From Micromonospora peucetia (lineage in GTDB: Bacteria > Actinomycetota > Actinomycetes > Mycobacteriales > Micromonosporaceae): a DNA stretch of 64,000 nucleotides. Position numbers and translations under genes: made by a program. The stretch spans positions 5,828,001 to 5,892,000 of the forward strand of contig NZ_FMIC01000002.1 of the NCBI RefSeq assembly GCF_900091625.1, read 5' to 3'. The notes beneath the pieces are model-generated. The model made no database searches and was not told the DNA's origin. It worked only from the letters and a program-made list of their open reading frames with translations. Shown here piece by piece: positions 8,770 to 16,851 of the stretch. How positions within the stretch are numbered: position 1 is the first letter of the stretch; every line of letters begins with the position of its first letter.

Positions 8770-10140
8770 ATGCGACTTCGACGTACGATGCCCGCTCTGC
8801 TGGCCGGGGTGGCGCTGACGACCGCCCTGGCGGCCGTGCCCACCGTGGACGGCCTGGCCGCCACGAGGACCGGCGCCCCGCAGGTCGCCCTCGCGGCCTG
8901 CACCGCCCCGGCCTGGGCCGAAGGCGCCAGCTACCCCGCCGGCAGCCGGGTCAGCTACGCCGGGCGCTCCTACCAGGCACGGGTGACGCACACGCCCCCA
9001 CCGGGCGCCGGTTGGAACCCCGCGGCGGCACCCGCCCTCTGGACCGACCTCGGGGCCTGTGACGGCGGTGGCACGCCGTCACCGACCCCCACCGGCACTT
9101 CGGGGCCCTCCCCCACCCCCACCCCGACACCGACACCGACGCCGACCGTGACGCCGACGGCAACGCCCACGCCGCCCGGCCCGGACACCTGCGCCGGCAG
9201 GCCGAAGCCGGCCGGCAAGGTCCTCCAGGGCTACTGGGAGAACTGGGACGGCGCGGCGAACGGCGTCCACCCGCCGCTGGGCTGGATCCCGATCACCGAC
9301 GCCCGGATCACCGCGCACGGTTACAACGTGATCAACGCGGCGTTCCCGGTGATCCGCGCCGACGGCACCGTGCTCTGGGAGGACGGCATGGACGTCACCG
9401 TCAAGGTGCCCACCCCCGCCGAAATGTGCCGCGCCAAGGCAGCCGGCCTGACCATCCTGATGTCGATCGGTGGCGCGACCGCCGGTATCGACCTCAGCTC
9501 GGCCGTGGTGGCCGACCGGTTCGTCGCGACCGTCGTGCCGATCCTCAAGCGGTACAACTTCGACGGCATCGACATCGACATCGAGACCGGGCTCACCGGC
9601 AGCGGAAACATCTCCCAGCTCTCCGCGTCGCAGGCGAACCTGATCCGCATCATCGACGGGGTGCTCGCGCAGATGCCGCCGGGCTTCGGCCTCACCATGG
9701 CGCCGGAGACCGCGTACGTCACCGGCGGCAGCGTCACCTACGGGTCCATCTGGGGCGCGTACCTGCCGATCATCAAGCGGTACGCCGACAACGGCCGGCT
9801 CTGGTGGCTCAACATGCAGTACTACAACGGCAGCATGTACGGCTGCTCGGGCGACTCCTACCCGGCCGGAACCGTGCAGGGCTTCACCGCCCAGACCGAC
9901 TGCCTCAACGCCGGGCTGGTCATCCAGGGCACCACCATCCGGGTCCCGTACGACAAGCAGGTTCCCGGGCTGCCGGCGCAGCCCGGTGCCGGCGGCGGCC
10001 ACATGGCCCCGGCGACGGTGGCCCAGGCGTGGAACACCTACCAGGGCGGCCTGAAGGGGCTGATGACCTGGTCGCTGAACTGGGACGGGTCGAGGGGCTG
10101 GACCTTCGGCGACAACGTCCGGGCCCTCCAGGGCCGCTGA
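8770..10140 (+). CDS. Secreted GH18 chitinase with N-terminal CBM5/12
   Basis: 456 residues from ATG 8770 after an ideal GAGGAGGAATGCC lead. Order: signal peptide to about 42, chitin-binding CBM5/12 module 45-95 (APAWAEGASYPAGSRVSYAG ... WNPAAAPALWTDLGACDG), Thr/Pro linker 97-140 of PTPTPT units, GH18 barrel 150-456. The DxxDxDxE motif is FDGIDIDIE with Glu272 as catalytic acid; SIGGATAG and MAPETAYV are the flanking strands. The enzyme would degrade chitin outside the cell. A hairpin terminator follows at 10163. The promoter has an operator-like palindrome. Confidence in family and substrate is high. Confidence 0.95.
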   Translation: MRLRRTMPALLAGVALTTALAAVPTVDGLAATRTGAPQVALAACTAPAWAEGASYPAGSRVSYAGRSYQARVTHTPPPGAGWNPAAAPALWTDLGACDGGGTPSPTPTGTSGPSPTPTPTPTPTPTVTPTATPTPPGPDTCAGRPKPAGKVLQGYWENWDGAANGVHPPLGWIPITDARITAHGYNVINAAFPVIRADGTVLWEDGMDVTVKVPTPAEMCRAKAAGLTILMSIGGATAGIDLSSAVVADRFVATVVPILKRYNFDGIDIDIETGLTGSGNISQLSASQANLIRIIDGVLAQMPPGFGLTMAPETAYVTGGSVTYGSIWGAYLPIIKRYADNGRLWWLNMQYYNGSMYGCSGDSYPAGTVQGFTAQTDCLNAGLVIQGTTIRVPYDKQVPGLPAQPGAGGGHMAPATVAQAWNTYQGGLKGLMTWSLNWDGSRGWTFGDNVRALQGR

Positions 10141-10162
10141 CGCACCAGGCACCACAGGCCCC

Positions 10163-10207
10163 GACCGCGCGGTCCCGCCCCTCCCCACGGAGGAAGACCG
10201 CGCGGTC
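10163..10207 (+). terminator. Hairpin terminator after the chitinase
   Basis: GACCGCGCGGTC occurs at 10163-10174 and again at 10196-10207. Each copy is itself palindromic, so the two pair over 12 bases. Confidence 0.6.
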
Positions 10208-10284
10208 GGCACGTCCGGTTGCCGGTCGCCGGTCGGCACGTCCGGTTGCCGGTCGCCGGTCGGCACGTCCGGTTGCCGGTCGCC
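10204..10284. repeat. Three perfect tandem copies of a 27-bp unit
   Basis: The units 10204-10230, 10231-10257 and 10258-10284 are identical, each containing CGGCACGTCCGGTTGCCGG. They sit between the chitinase terminator and the end of the VOC gene (10312) and encode nothing recognisable. Confidence 0.8.
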
Positions 10285-10311
10285 GGCCTCCGGCAAGGGC
10301 CGTGGCGACCG

Positions 10312-10755
10312 TCAGGAAGGGCGACCCATCTCGGTGAGGATGCCGGTGGCCTGACCGAGTTCGATCAGGTAGCCGTCCGGATCCCGCAGGTAGCAGCGGA
10401 TCTCGGCGCCGTGGTCCTTCGGCTCGGTCAGGAAGCGGGCGCCCCGTGACCGCCACCGTTCGTAGACCTCGTGGACGTCGGTGACGCGGATGTTCATCGC
10501 CCCGCTGAGAGTGTCCGGGTCCGGCGGCGCCTGCGCCCGTACGGTCGGCTTGTCGTCGGTCGGGCCACCCTCGTCGTTGATCACGATGTAGCTGTTGTGG
10601 AACCGCAGGATCGCCGGCCGGCGGTCCCGCACCACCGTCGCGCCCAGGACGGTCCGGTAGAACTCCCGGGAGTGGTCGACGTCCCGCACGATCAACAGGT
10701 GCGTGAGCACGATCCCGCCCTCGGGCTGAAAGTAGTCCGGCGCCTCGCTGGCCAT
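10312..10755 (-). CDS. VOC-superfamily (glyoxalase/bleomycin-resistance-like) protein
   Basis: 147 residues from ATG 10755, preceded by GGGGGAGGCGTGC; upstream in-frame codons lack a ribosome site. It has the paired beta-alpha-beta-beta-beta layout of vicinal-oxygen-chelate proteins: LTHLLIVRDVDHSREFYRTV at the start of module one and AMNIRVTDVHEVYERWRSRG at the start of module two, closing with CYLRDPDGYLIELGQ. Metal-ligand positions H (LTHLL) and E (LIELG) are present. Such proteins are dioxygenases, isomerases or drug-binding proteins; substrate cannot be told. It is divergent from the Cys-rich cassette at 10945 with about 190 bases between. Confidence 0.8.
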   Translation of the reverse strand: MASEAPDYFQPEGGIVLTHLLIVRDVDHSREFYRTVLGATVVRDRRPAILRFHNSYIVINDEGGPTDDKPTVRAQAPPDPDTLSGAMNIRVTDVHEVYERWRSRGARFLTEPKDHGAEIRCYLRDPDGYLIELGQATGILTEMGRPS

Positions 10756-10871
10756 GCACGCCTCCCCCGGTCGGACCCGGCACGGCGTACCCGCTGGTGG
10801 CATCGGCACACCTGCCGCCGGCCCAGCTCGCGAGCGCGTGCAGAAATCCTTCGATCCATCCATTGACTTCA

Positions 10872-10924
10872 ATTGTTTACGCCACAACAATCACCTCCAT
10901 AGGAATTGATTAGCTTCGATCAAT
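10872..10924. promoter_or_regulatory. Twin inverted repeats before the Cys-rich cassette
   Basis: ATTGTT-N8-AACAAT at 10872-10891 and ATTGAT-N8-ATCAAT at 10905-10924 share the same arm length and spacer. Their centres are 33 bases apart, about three helical turns. They lie in an AT-rich block 20-70 bases before the start at 10945. Confidence 0.5.
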
Positions 10925-10944
10925 GAACCTGGAGGGAGGCACCC

Positions 10945-11358
10945 ATGGCAGCACTGACAGGCGAGGTTTCCTGGTTCTGCTGCGGCAGCGCGTGGGGTCC
11001 GTGCGGCACCGCTGGCGGAGGCGCCTGCGGCACCGGCTCGTCCGGCAACTACCAGCACGCCTGGCCGAACACCTCCGACGCCTGCCTGGCCATCACCCGG
11101 CCGCACGCGTGCGGGATCACCGGGATGAGCCGCCGCGGCTGCGGCTTCCGGCACTACACCACCAACCTCTGCAACGGTGCCCGGGTCGGCACCGTCATCG
11201 CCGACTGCGGCCCGCAGACCGACCTGTTCTGCGGCGAGCGCACCTGCTGCGGCTCGGCCTGCGGCAGCAACCGGATCATCGACCTGACGCCCGCCGCGTA
11301 CAGCGCGATCGCCAGCCTCACCACCGGGCTGCGGCCCTGCTCCGTCAACTCCGTCTGA
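10945..11358 (+). CDS. Cysteine-rich double-psi beta-barrel (expansin/RlpA-like) protein without signal peptide
   Basis: 137 residues from ATG 10945, with GGAGGGAGG upstream; a stop at 10924-10926 excludes a longer start. There are 14 cysteines, concentrated in WFCCGSAWGPC near the N-terminus and RTCCGSAC near the C-terminus. The second half has the double-psi barrel signature of expansin/RlpA proteins: NGARVGTVIADCGPQ followed by IIDLTPAAYSAIASL. No signal peptide is visible, odd for a protein that looks built on disulfides. It is the first gene of a cassette with a Tat-exported protein (15 bases on) and a MauE-like redox membrane protein. Suggested: a disulfide-rich extracellular protein whose folding or export uses the two partners. 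The fold call is moderate, the role is inference. Confidence 0.65.
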   Translation: MAALTGEVSWFCCGSAWGPCGTAGGGACGTGSSGNYQHAWPNTSDACLAITRPHACGITGMSRRGCGFRHYTTNLCNGARVGTVIADCGPQTDLFCGERTCCGSACGSNRIIDLTPAAYSAIASLTTGLRPCSVNSV

Positions 11359-11372
11359 ACGGGAGGACCGCC

Positions 11373-11969
11373 ATGCACCAGACCCTGGACCGGCGCCGGC
11401 TGCTCGCCACCGCCGCGCTCGGCGGCGTGGTCGGCGCCACCGGTCTCGGCTCGCTCGCCCCCGAGGCGGCCTTCGCCGCCGAGGCCGCCACCGTCGAACC
11501 CGGCGCGCCCGACCCGAACTTCGCCGAGGGCCGGATCAGCAAGATCTCCGGCAGCATGCTGCTGGTCACCGGCTCGGACACCGTGCTGCACTCGATCCGG
11601 ATCACCGACGGCACGAGCATCTGGAAGCTGCACCCGACGACCTTCGACCGGGTGGCCGTCGGCGACGGGCTCTACGCCCGCGGCGTACGGCTGCCCGACG
11701 GCACTCTCGCCGCGGACTCCGTCTGGGTCAACATCGTCAACCTGCACGCGCACATCGCCGCGGTCGGCCGCAACCTGCTGCACCTCGACCACAAGGGCCA
11801 CCGGATCGTCGCACACGTCGTGCCGGACCGCTCCGCCGCCGTCTACAACGGCACCCCGGCCGTCAGCGACCTGTCACTGCTGCGGGTCGGCCGGCATGTG
11901 CAGGTGCTCGGCGCCTGGCATCCGGACACCAACGAGATCGACATCGCCACCGTCTACGCCGCCGCATAG
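11373..11969 (+). CDS. Tat-exported protein of the Cys-rich cassette
   Basis: 198 residues from ATG 11373; GGGAGG precedes it. The N-terminus is a twin-arginine signal (DRRRLLATAALGG, Ala-rich core, cleavage near AAFAAEA, about residue 30). The mature part is a beta-rich domain: GRISKISGSMLLVTG, FDRVAVGDGLYARGVRL, ADSVWVNIVNLHAHI, VGRHVQVLGAW. This repeated 'setting, then value' strand pattern resembles DUF5666-type OB-like domains. No Cys is present in the mature part, in contrast to its neighbour. It might carry the signal-less Cys-rich protein through Tat as a folded complex; that is inference. Confidence 0.7.
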   Translation: MHQTLDRRRLLATAALGGVVGATGLGSLAPEAAFAAEAATVEPGAPDPNFAEGRISKISGSMLLVTGSDTVLHSIRITDGTSIWKLHPTTFDRVAVGDGLYARGVRLPDGTLAADSVWVNIVNLHAHIAAVGRNLLHLDHKGHRIVAHVVPDRSAAVYNGTPAVSDLSLLRVGRHVQVLGAWHPDTNEIDIATVYAAA

Positions 11970-12038
11970 CCCCGGAGGCCCGGTGGTGCGCGGGTCGCGA
12001 CCGCCGGGACCTCCGCCGGACCATCCGATGGAGATGCC

Positions 12039-12905
12039 ATGGTCGACATGCTCGCGGCACTGCAACCGCTGGTCGTCGGTGCGGTGCTGATCTGGTCCGC
12101 CCGGGTGAAGCTCGTCAGCCGGCACGCCGCCGCGACGGCCGGACGGTCGGCGCTCGCCCCGCTGCTCGGTCAGCGTCGGGCGCTGACCGCGTACCGGCTG
12201 CTCGGCGGGGTCGAGCTGACGCTCGGCGCGCTGCTCCTGCTGCCGCCCGTCCGGCGCCTGGAGGCGGTCGCCGCGACCGTGCTGGCGGCCGGTTTTCTGG
12301 CCTACCTCGGGTACTCCCGCCGGGCCGCCCCGACGTCGTCCTGCGGCTGCCTGAGCGCCGCCCCCTCCCCGGTCACCGACCGGAGCCTGGCCCGGGCCGG
12401 GCTGCTGCTGGTGGCGGGCGCACTGGCCTGGACGGCCACCGACGGCTGGTCGGCCGCGCTCGCCGGCCGACCGGTGACCGGTGGCGTGGTGCTGCTCGTC
12501 GAACTGGCGGCGGTGGTGGCGCTCTCCCCCGAGCTGGACCGGTTCTGGCTGCTGCCGCTTCGCCGGCTGCGCGCCCGGCTGACCCATCCGCTGCGCGGCG
12601 GCGCCGGCCTGCCGTTGCTGGCCACCGTGCAGCAACTGCAACTCAGCGACGCATACCGGCGGGTGGCACCGCTGCTCCGCTCCGACGTACGCGAACACTG
12701 GGACGACGGCGACTGGCGCTTCGTCGGGCACGCCGCGCGCTACCAGGGTCGCCCGATGACCGCGGTGTTCGCCGTGCCACTGGCCGACCGGCAACCCGAC
12801 GCCGTACGGGTCGCCGTGGTCGACGACGCCACCGGACACACCCTGCTCAGCCTGGCTGCCACCGCGCCACCCGCCGGTCCTCGGCTCCCGGTCGCTCCCG
12901 CCTGA
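12039..12905 (+). CDS. MauE/DoxX-like redox-associated membrane protein
   Basis: 288 residues from ATG 12039, 69 bases after the Tat gene. Residues 1-165 form about four membrane segments (ALQPLVVGAVLIWSARVKLV, YRLLGGVELTLGALLLLPP, AATVLAAGFLAYLGY, then LARAGLLLVAGALAW and VVLLVELAAVVAL). The loop SSCGCLSA between segments has the paired Cys expected of the MauE group, which helps form the disulfides of methylamine dehydrogenase light chain. Residues 185-288 are a soluble domain specific to this protein. No mau genes are near. In this cassette the likely client is the 14-Cys protein at 10945. Family call moderate; the client is inferred. Confidence 0.7.
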   Translation: MVDMLAALQPLVVGAVLIWSARVKLVSRHAAATAGRSALAPLLGQRRALTAYRLLGGVELTLGALLLLPPVRRLEAVAATVLAAGFLAYLGYSRRAAPTSSCGCLSAAPSPVTDRSLARAGLLLVAGALAWTATDGWSAALAGRPVTGGVVLLVELAAVVALSPELDRFWLLPLRRLRARLTHPLRGGAGLPLLATVQQLQLSDAYRRVAPLLRSDVREHWDDGDWRFVGHAARYQGRPMTAVFAVPLADRQPDAVRVAVVDDATGHTLLSLAATAPPAGPRLPVAPA

Positions 12906-13030
12906 CAGTGCTCGTCGGCGGCGGCCGGCGCTCGTTCCGGTGTTGCCGCCGCGGGCGCCCGACCTCGTCGGCCGGCACCACAGGGGTGTCCGGGGGCGTC
13001 ACTTCGACGCGCACGATGGCGTGGCGGGTG

Positions 13031-14167
13031 TCAGTCGGCCAGCCACTTCCGGATCTCGTCGCCGTGTTCGTCGAGCCCGGGTGGTGGCAGGTCGTAGCGC
13101 GGCGGGGTGGCGGTGAAACCGATCGGGTTACGGATGCCGGGCACACCACCGGCGACGACCACGGGTTCCAGCCCGAGGTCCCGGGCCAGGTCGACACCCC
13201 CGGCGACGGTGTTGATCGGGGCGCACGGCACGCCCGCCGCGCGCAGGTCCCGGAACCACTCGTCGCGGGTCCGCCGGACCAGTCGCGCGACCAGGATCGG
13301 CCGCAGGGCCTCCCGGTTGACCGTGCGGTCCTGGTTGCGCCCGAACCGGGGGTCGTCGGGCAGTTCGGGCAGGCCGAGCACCTGGCACAGCTTGCGGAAC
13401 TGGCCGTCGTTGCCGGCGATGACGACGAGGTCGCCGTCGGCGGTGGGAAACGGTTCGTACGGGAACAGGCTCGGGTGCCCGTTGCCCATCCGGAACGGCA
13501 TCGCGCCGCCGGCGACGTGGCCACTGGTCTGGTTGACCAGGCCGGACAGCGCGGAGGAGAGCAGGTCCACCTCGACGTGCTGGCCGGTGCCGCAGCGTTC
13601 CCGGTGACTCAGGGCGGCGAGGATGCCGACGGCCGCGTGTAGGCCCGCGATCACGTCGAACACGGCGACCCCGGCCTTGTAGGGCGGGCCGTCCGGCTCG
13701 CCGGTGAGGCTCATCAGGCCGGACGCGGCCTGGACCACGAGGTCGTAGCCGGGCAGGTTGGCGCCGGCCCCGGCGCCGAAGCCGCTGATCGAGGCGTAGA
13801 CGATCCGCTCGTTGACGGCGGCGACGCTGTCGTAGTCGAGGCCGAAGCGCCGCAGGCCGCCGGGCCGGAAGTTCTGGATCATGACGTCGGCGCGGCGGAC
13901 GAGTCGCTGGGCGACGTCCAGGTCGCCGGGCTCGGCGAGGTCGAGGGCGATGGACCGCTTGTTGCGATTGACGCCGAGATAGTAGGTGGAGGTCCCCTCC
14001 CGTACGGGCGGCATCCAGGTCCGGGTGTCGTCACCACCGGGCCCTTCCACCTTGATCACCTCGGCGCCGAGGTCGGCGAGGAGCATGGTCGCATACGGCC
14101 CGGCGAGAATCCGCGAGAAGTCCGCGACGAGGACGCCGCTGAGCGGCCCGGACCGTTGCTCCCCCAT
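13031..14167 (-). CDS. Class III CoA-transferase (CaiB/BaiF family)
   Basis: 378 residues from ATG 14167; a purine-rich GAAGGGGAG lies upstream. It begins with the family's GVLVADFSRILAGPYATMLLADLGAEVIKVE and has the conserved RNKRSIALDL, NFRPGGLRRFGLDY and VYASISGFG segments. The catalytic Asp is most likely that of VAVFDVIAGLHAAVG, aligned with the Asp of formyl-CoA transferase. Such enzymes move CoA between carboxylic acids. Acceptor and donor cannot be read from sequence. It stands alone, with the sirtuin gene upstream on the same strand about 160 bases away. Confidence 0.9.
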   Translation of the reverse strand: MGEQRSGPLSGVLVADFSRILAGPYATMLLADLGAEVIKVEGPGGDDTRTWMPPVREGTSTYYLGVNRNKRSIALDLAEPGDLDVAQRLVRRADVMIQNFRPGGLRRFGLDYDSVAAVNERIVYASISGFGAGAGANLPGYDLVVQAASGLMSLTGEPDGPPYKAGVAVFDVIAGLHAAVGILAALSHRERCGTGQHVEVDLLSSALSGLVNQTSGHVAGGAMPFRMGNGHPSLFPYEPFPTADGDLVVIAGNDGQFRKLCQVLGLPELPDDPRFGRNQDRTVNREALRPILVARLVRRTRDEWFRDLRAAGVPCAPINTVAGGVDLARDLGLEPVVVAGGVPGIRNPIGFTATPPRYDLPPPGLDEHGDEIRKWLAD

Positions 14168-14325
14168 CGCCGCGCTCCCCTTCCCCGTCGACGGCCCGGC
14201 CGACGCGGTGGCGTGGCACCCGCCGGGGCGCCGATCTCCGGCGCGTCCGGATGGAAGGACCACGATGGCACAGCGGTCACGACGTACGGCGGTCACCCCG
14301 ACGCGCCGGCCGCCACACCCCACCG

Positions 14326-15105
14326 TCACACCTGGTCGACACCACCCCAGGCGGCCTGCACGAGGGCCGGAAGCACCTGAGCGGCCGGACCGCGCAGGTT
14401 CACGTCGGCGACGGCGTCCAGGGGCGTCTGCTCTGGGTTGACCTGCATCACCGTGGCACCGGAGCGGGCCGCCACCTGGGGGATCTCGGCGGCGGGATAC
14501 ACCAGGCCGGAGGTGCCCACCGTCACCAGCAGGTCGCAGGTGGACGCCGCCTCCACGGCGGCCTCCAGGGCCATGGCCGGCAACGCCTCACCGAACCACA
14601 CCACCCCGGGTCGGACGAGGCCCGCGCAGCGCGCGCATCGGGGCGGAACCACCCGCCGGCCGTCACCCGATTCCTCCGCCACCTCGTCCGGCACCGGCGC
14701 CGGATGCGCACACGCCGAGCAGCGCGGCGCGAACAGACTGCCGTGCAGGTGGATCGGTGCGACCGAGCCGGCGCGCTCGTGCAGATCGTCGACGTTCTGC
14801 GTGACGACCACTCCGCTGGGGACGCGGGCCTCGATCGCGGCCACGGCCAGGTGGCCCGCGTTCGGGCGGGCCTGCCGCACGGTGGCGCGTCGCCACTCGT
14901 ACCAGCCCCAGACCAGTGCGGGATCGTCGCGGAAGGCTTCCGGCGTGGCGAGCCGCTGCGCGTCGAAGCTCCGCCACAGGCCGGTGAGGGCGTCACGGAA
15001 GGTCGGCACACCGCTCTCCGCGGAGACGCCCGCACCGGTGAGAACCACGACGCTATGCGCCTGCGCCAACAGCGCCCCGGCCTCCCGCACCATCCGCTGC
15101 CCCAT
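14326..15105 (-). CDS. Sir2-family NAD-dependent protein deacylase
   Basis: 259 residues from ATG 15105, with GGAGGAAACGGGG upstream; the open frame extends 65 codons further without support. Sirtuin motifs in order: VVLTGAGVSAESGVPTFRD (NAD loop), TQNVDDLHERAG, the catalytic His in HLHGSL, a zinc site made by CSAC and CARC, RPGVVWFGEALP, VGTSGLVYPAAEIP. It would remove acyl groups from lysines using NAD; acetyl-CoA synthetase is the usual client in actinomycetes but is not in the window. Soluble and cytosolic. Confidence 0.93.
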   Translation of the reverse strand: MGQRMVREAGALLAQAHSVVVLTGAGVSAESGVPTFRDALTGLWRSFDAQRLATPEAFRDDPALVWGWYEWRRATVRQARPNAGHLAVAAIEARVPSGVVVTQNVDDLHERAGSVAPIHLHGSLFAPRCSACAHPAPVPDEVAEESGDGRRVVPPRCARCAGLVRPGVVWFGEALPAMALEAAVEAASTCDLLVTVGTSGLVYPAAEIPQVAARSGATVMQVNPEQTPLDAVADVNLRGPAAQVLPALVQAAWGGVDQV

Positions 15106-15232
15106 CTGACCCCGTTTCCTCCGCACCGACACGAGTGCGGCACCGGGCCACGCCGACCCGGCCGCACGACCAGGTAAGGCTAGTTGCGGCCCGGTGACGG
15201 CGCTGTCCCGGCAGGGCTGGGGTACCTCGTTG

Positions 15233-15898
15233 TCAGCCCGTGCCCAACCCGGAGGCTGTCGCGGCTGGGAGCGGCGGGGCGGGGCGCAGCGCTTCGCCAT
15301 GGAGGTTGGTCTCGTCGGCCAGGCTCCACCACAGCTCGTCGTCGGCGTTCAGGTAGGGATGCCAGTGGCCGACCGCCCCGCCCGCAGTCAGGGCGTCGGC
15401 GGTCGCCGTGAGGTAGGCGGCCAGCGACGGCCACGCGTCGGAGAAGTCCCCGCCGTTGTCGTGGACCGCCCGGCCCAGGCGGCCGTGGCCGGGCCCCGGC
15501 CGCAGGTCGATGACCTGAGAGTTGCCGTTGTCCTCGGCGACCGGCAGCCACCGTTCGTGCCACCACGGCTCGGCCCCGGGCTCCGTCGGGGTGAAACCGT
15601 CGACGTTCTCAGCCACGTCCATGCACATCTGCCGGTGCTCCACGATCTGGGCAACCGAGAGCAGCGGCGCCTCCGGGAAGACGTTCGCCCACGCGGTGAG
15701 GCCGTCGTGCCGCCGCAGCGACTCGACAAGCTCGTCCGGGAAGATCAGGCCGAGGGTGACCTGCGCGGCGGCGAGCTCGCCCGGGTCGGCGGGCGGCGCC
15801 AGGACGGCGGCGCTCCTCGGCGCGTACCGGCGCAGCCAGTCCTCCATCCGCATCCACGCCTCGGTGACCGTGCCCACCCGCGCAGGTCCGAGGCTCAT
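15233..15898 (-). CDS. SMI1/KNR4-like protein
   Basis: 221 residues from ATG 15898, whose start overlaps the stop of the upstream hydrolase gene as ATGA, so the two are translationally coupled. The body fits the SUKH/SMI1-KNR4 superfamily: WLRRYAP early, LGLIFPDELVESLRRHDGL (the family's hallmark helix), WANVFPEAPLLSVAQI, WLPVAEDNGNSQVIDL and a HDNGGDFSDAWPSLAAYL end. Such proteins are often immunity proteins against bacterial toxins or regulators of wall synthesis. No toxin is adjacent. An internal start at MRMEDW is possible. Confidence 0.75.
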   Translation of the reverse strand: MSLGPARVGTVTEAWMRMEDWLRRYAPRSAAVLAPPADPGELAAAQVTLGLIFPDELVESLRRHDGLTAWANVFPEAPLLSVAQIVEHRQMCMDVAENVDGFTPTEPGAEPWWHERWLPVAEDNGNSQVIDLRPGPGHGRLGRAVHDNGGDFSDAWPSLAAYLTATADALTAGGAVGHWHPYLNADDELWWSLADETNLHGEALRPAPPLPAATASGLGTG

Positions 15899-16611
15899 TG
15901 TGCGGCGCGGACGGCGAGGAAGCCGTCGACCGCGGCGAGGAACTCCGCCGGCCGGCTGGCGTGCACGTCGTGGCCGGCCGCGATCGTGACGAGGACGGCG
16001 TCGGGCATCCGGTCGACCATCTCGGCGAGCAGGTGCTGCGGAATCTGGCTGTCCGGGCCGCCGCCGATCACCAGAGTCGGGACCTCGATCGTGTCGGTAC
16101 GGTCCCACCAGGCCGGATCGGGATCGCTGAGCTGGGCGCGGATGGCGTTGACGGCGGCGAAGTCGAACGGTGTGGGCGTGTCCGGCGGCGTCAGGGGCGG
16201 GCGGTCGAAGGCGCCCGGCCGGGGTGCCGCCACGTCCTCCACGATCAGGTGGGTGAGTCGGTGCGGGGCGACCTCGGCGAGCAGGATCGCCACTGTTCCG
16301 CCCATGGAGTGGCCGATCACCACGCACCGCTCGACACCGACCGCGTCGAGGAAGCCGATGACGTCGTCGCGCATCAACTCGAACGAGTACCGGCCCGGGT
16401 GGTCGCTGCGGCCGTGGCCCCGCAGGTCCAGCGCGTACACCCGGTATCTGTCGGCGAGCGTGGGCAGCACGATGTGCCAGTCGCGTTCGTCTTCGCCGAG
16501 GCCGTGCAGCAGCAGCATGGGCGGGTTGGTCGGATCGCCGGCGACCCGATGGGCCAGGACCACCCCGCCGACCGCGACGGCCCGCAGTGCCCCGATGTCC
16601 GGCTCGGTCAT
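15895..16611 (-). CDS. Alpha/beta-hydrolase fold enzyme
   Basis: 238 residues from ATG 16611. Oxyanion segment LLLHGLGEDERDWH, DLRGHGRSDHPG, nucleophile elbow VIGHSMGGTVAI (Ser in GHSMG), a late Asp in GGPDSQIP and catalytic His in AAGHDVHASRP. Length and motifs fit esterases, epoxide hydrolases or C-C hydrolases; the substrate is unknown. The gene appears leaderless: TAGGGT lies seven bases before ATG. It overlaps the SMI1-like gene by four bases. Confidence 0.88.
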   Translation of the reverse strand: MTEPDIGALRAVAVGGVVLAHRVAGDPTNPPMLLLHGLGEDERDWHIVLPTLADRYRVYALDLRGHGRSDHPGRYSFELMRDDVIGFLDAVGVERCVVIGHSMGGTVAILLAEVAPHRLTHLIVEDVAAPRPGAFDRPPLTPPDTPTPFDFAAVNAIRAQLSDPDPAWWDRTDTIEVPTLVIGGGPDSQIPQHLLAEMVDRMPDAVLVTIAAGHDVHASRPAEFLAAVDGFLAVRAAQ

Positions 16612-16851
16612 GCGTAACACCCTATCGCCGGGCCGGCGGGTCCTCCCGCCGAGAGTGAGTGGGCCGGGTACGACATTTCCGATCGCTCCGCCCGTCGCGG
16701 CCCACGGGCCTTGCGGCGTCGGGCCGGAAAAGACTTCTTCGACGATGCGCACTTCACCGACGTACGCCCGCGACACGGGCCGGAGACTGGTGCGATCGCG
16801 CATTGGCCGATAAGAATGGTCCAGGCGCTCCAGCGGAAAGGCGTTTCGTCC

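Noticed and set aside
9090..9180. Short tandem repeats in 9090-9180
   Set aside because: They encode the PTPTPT linker of the chitinase.
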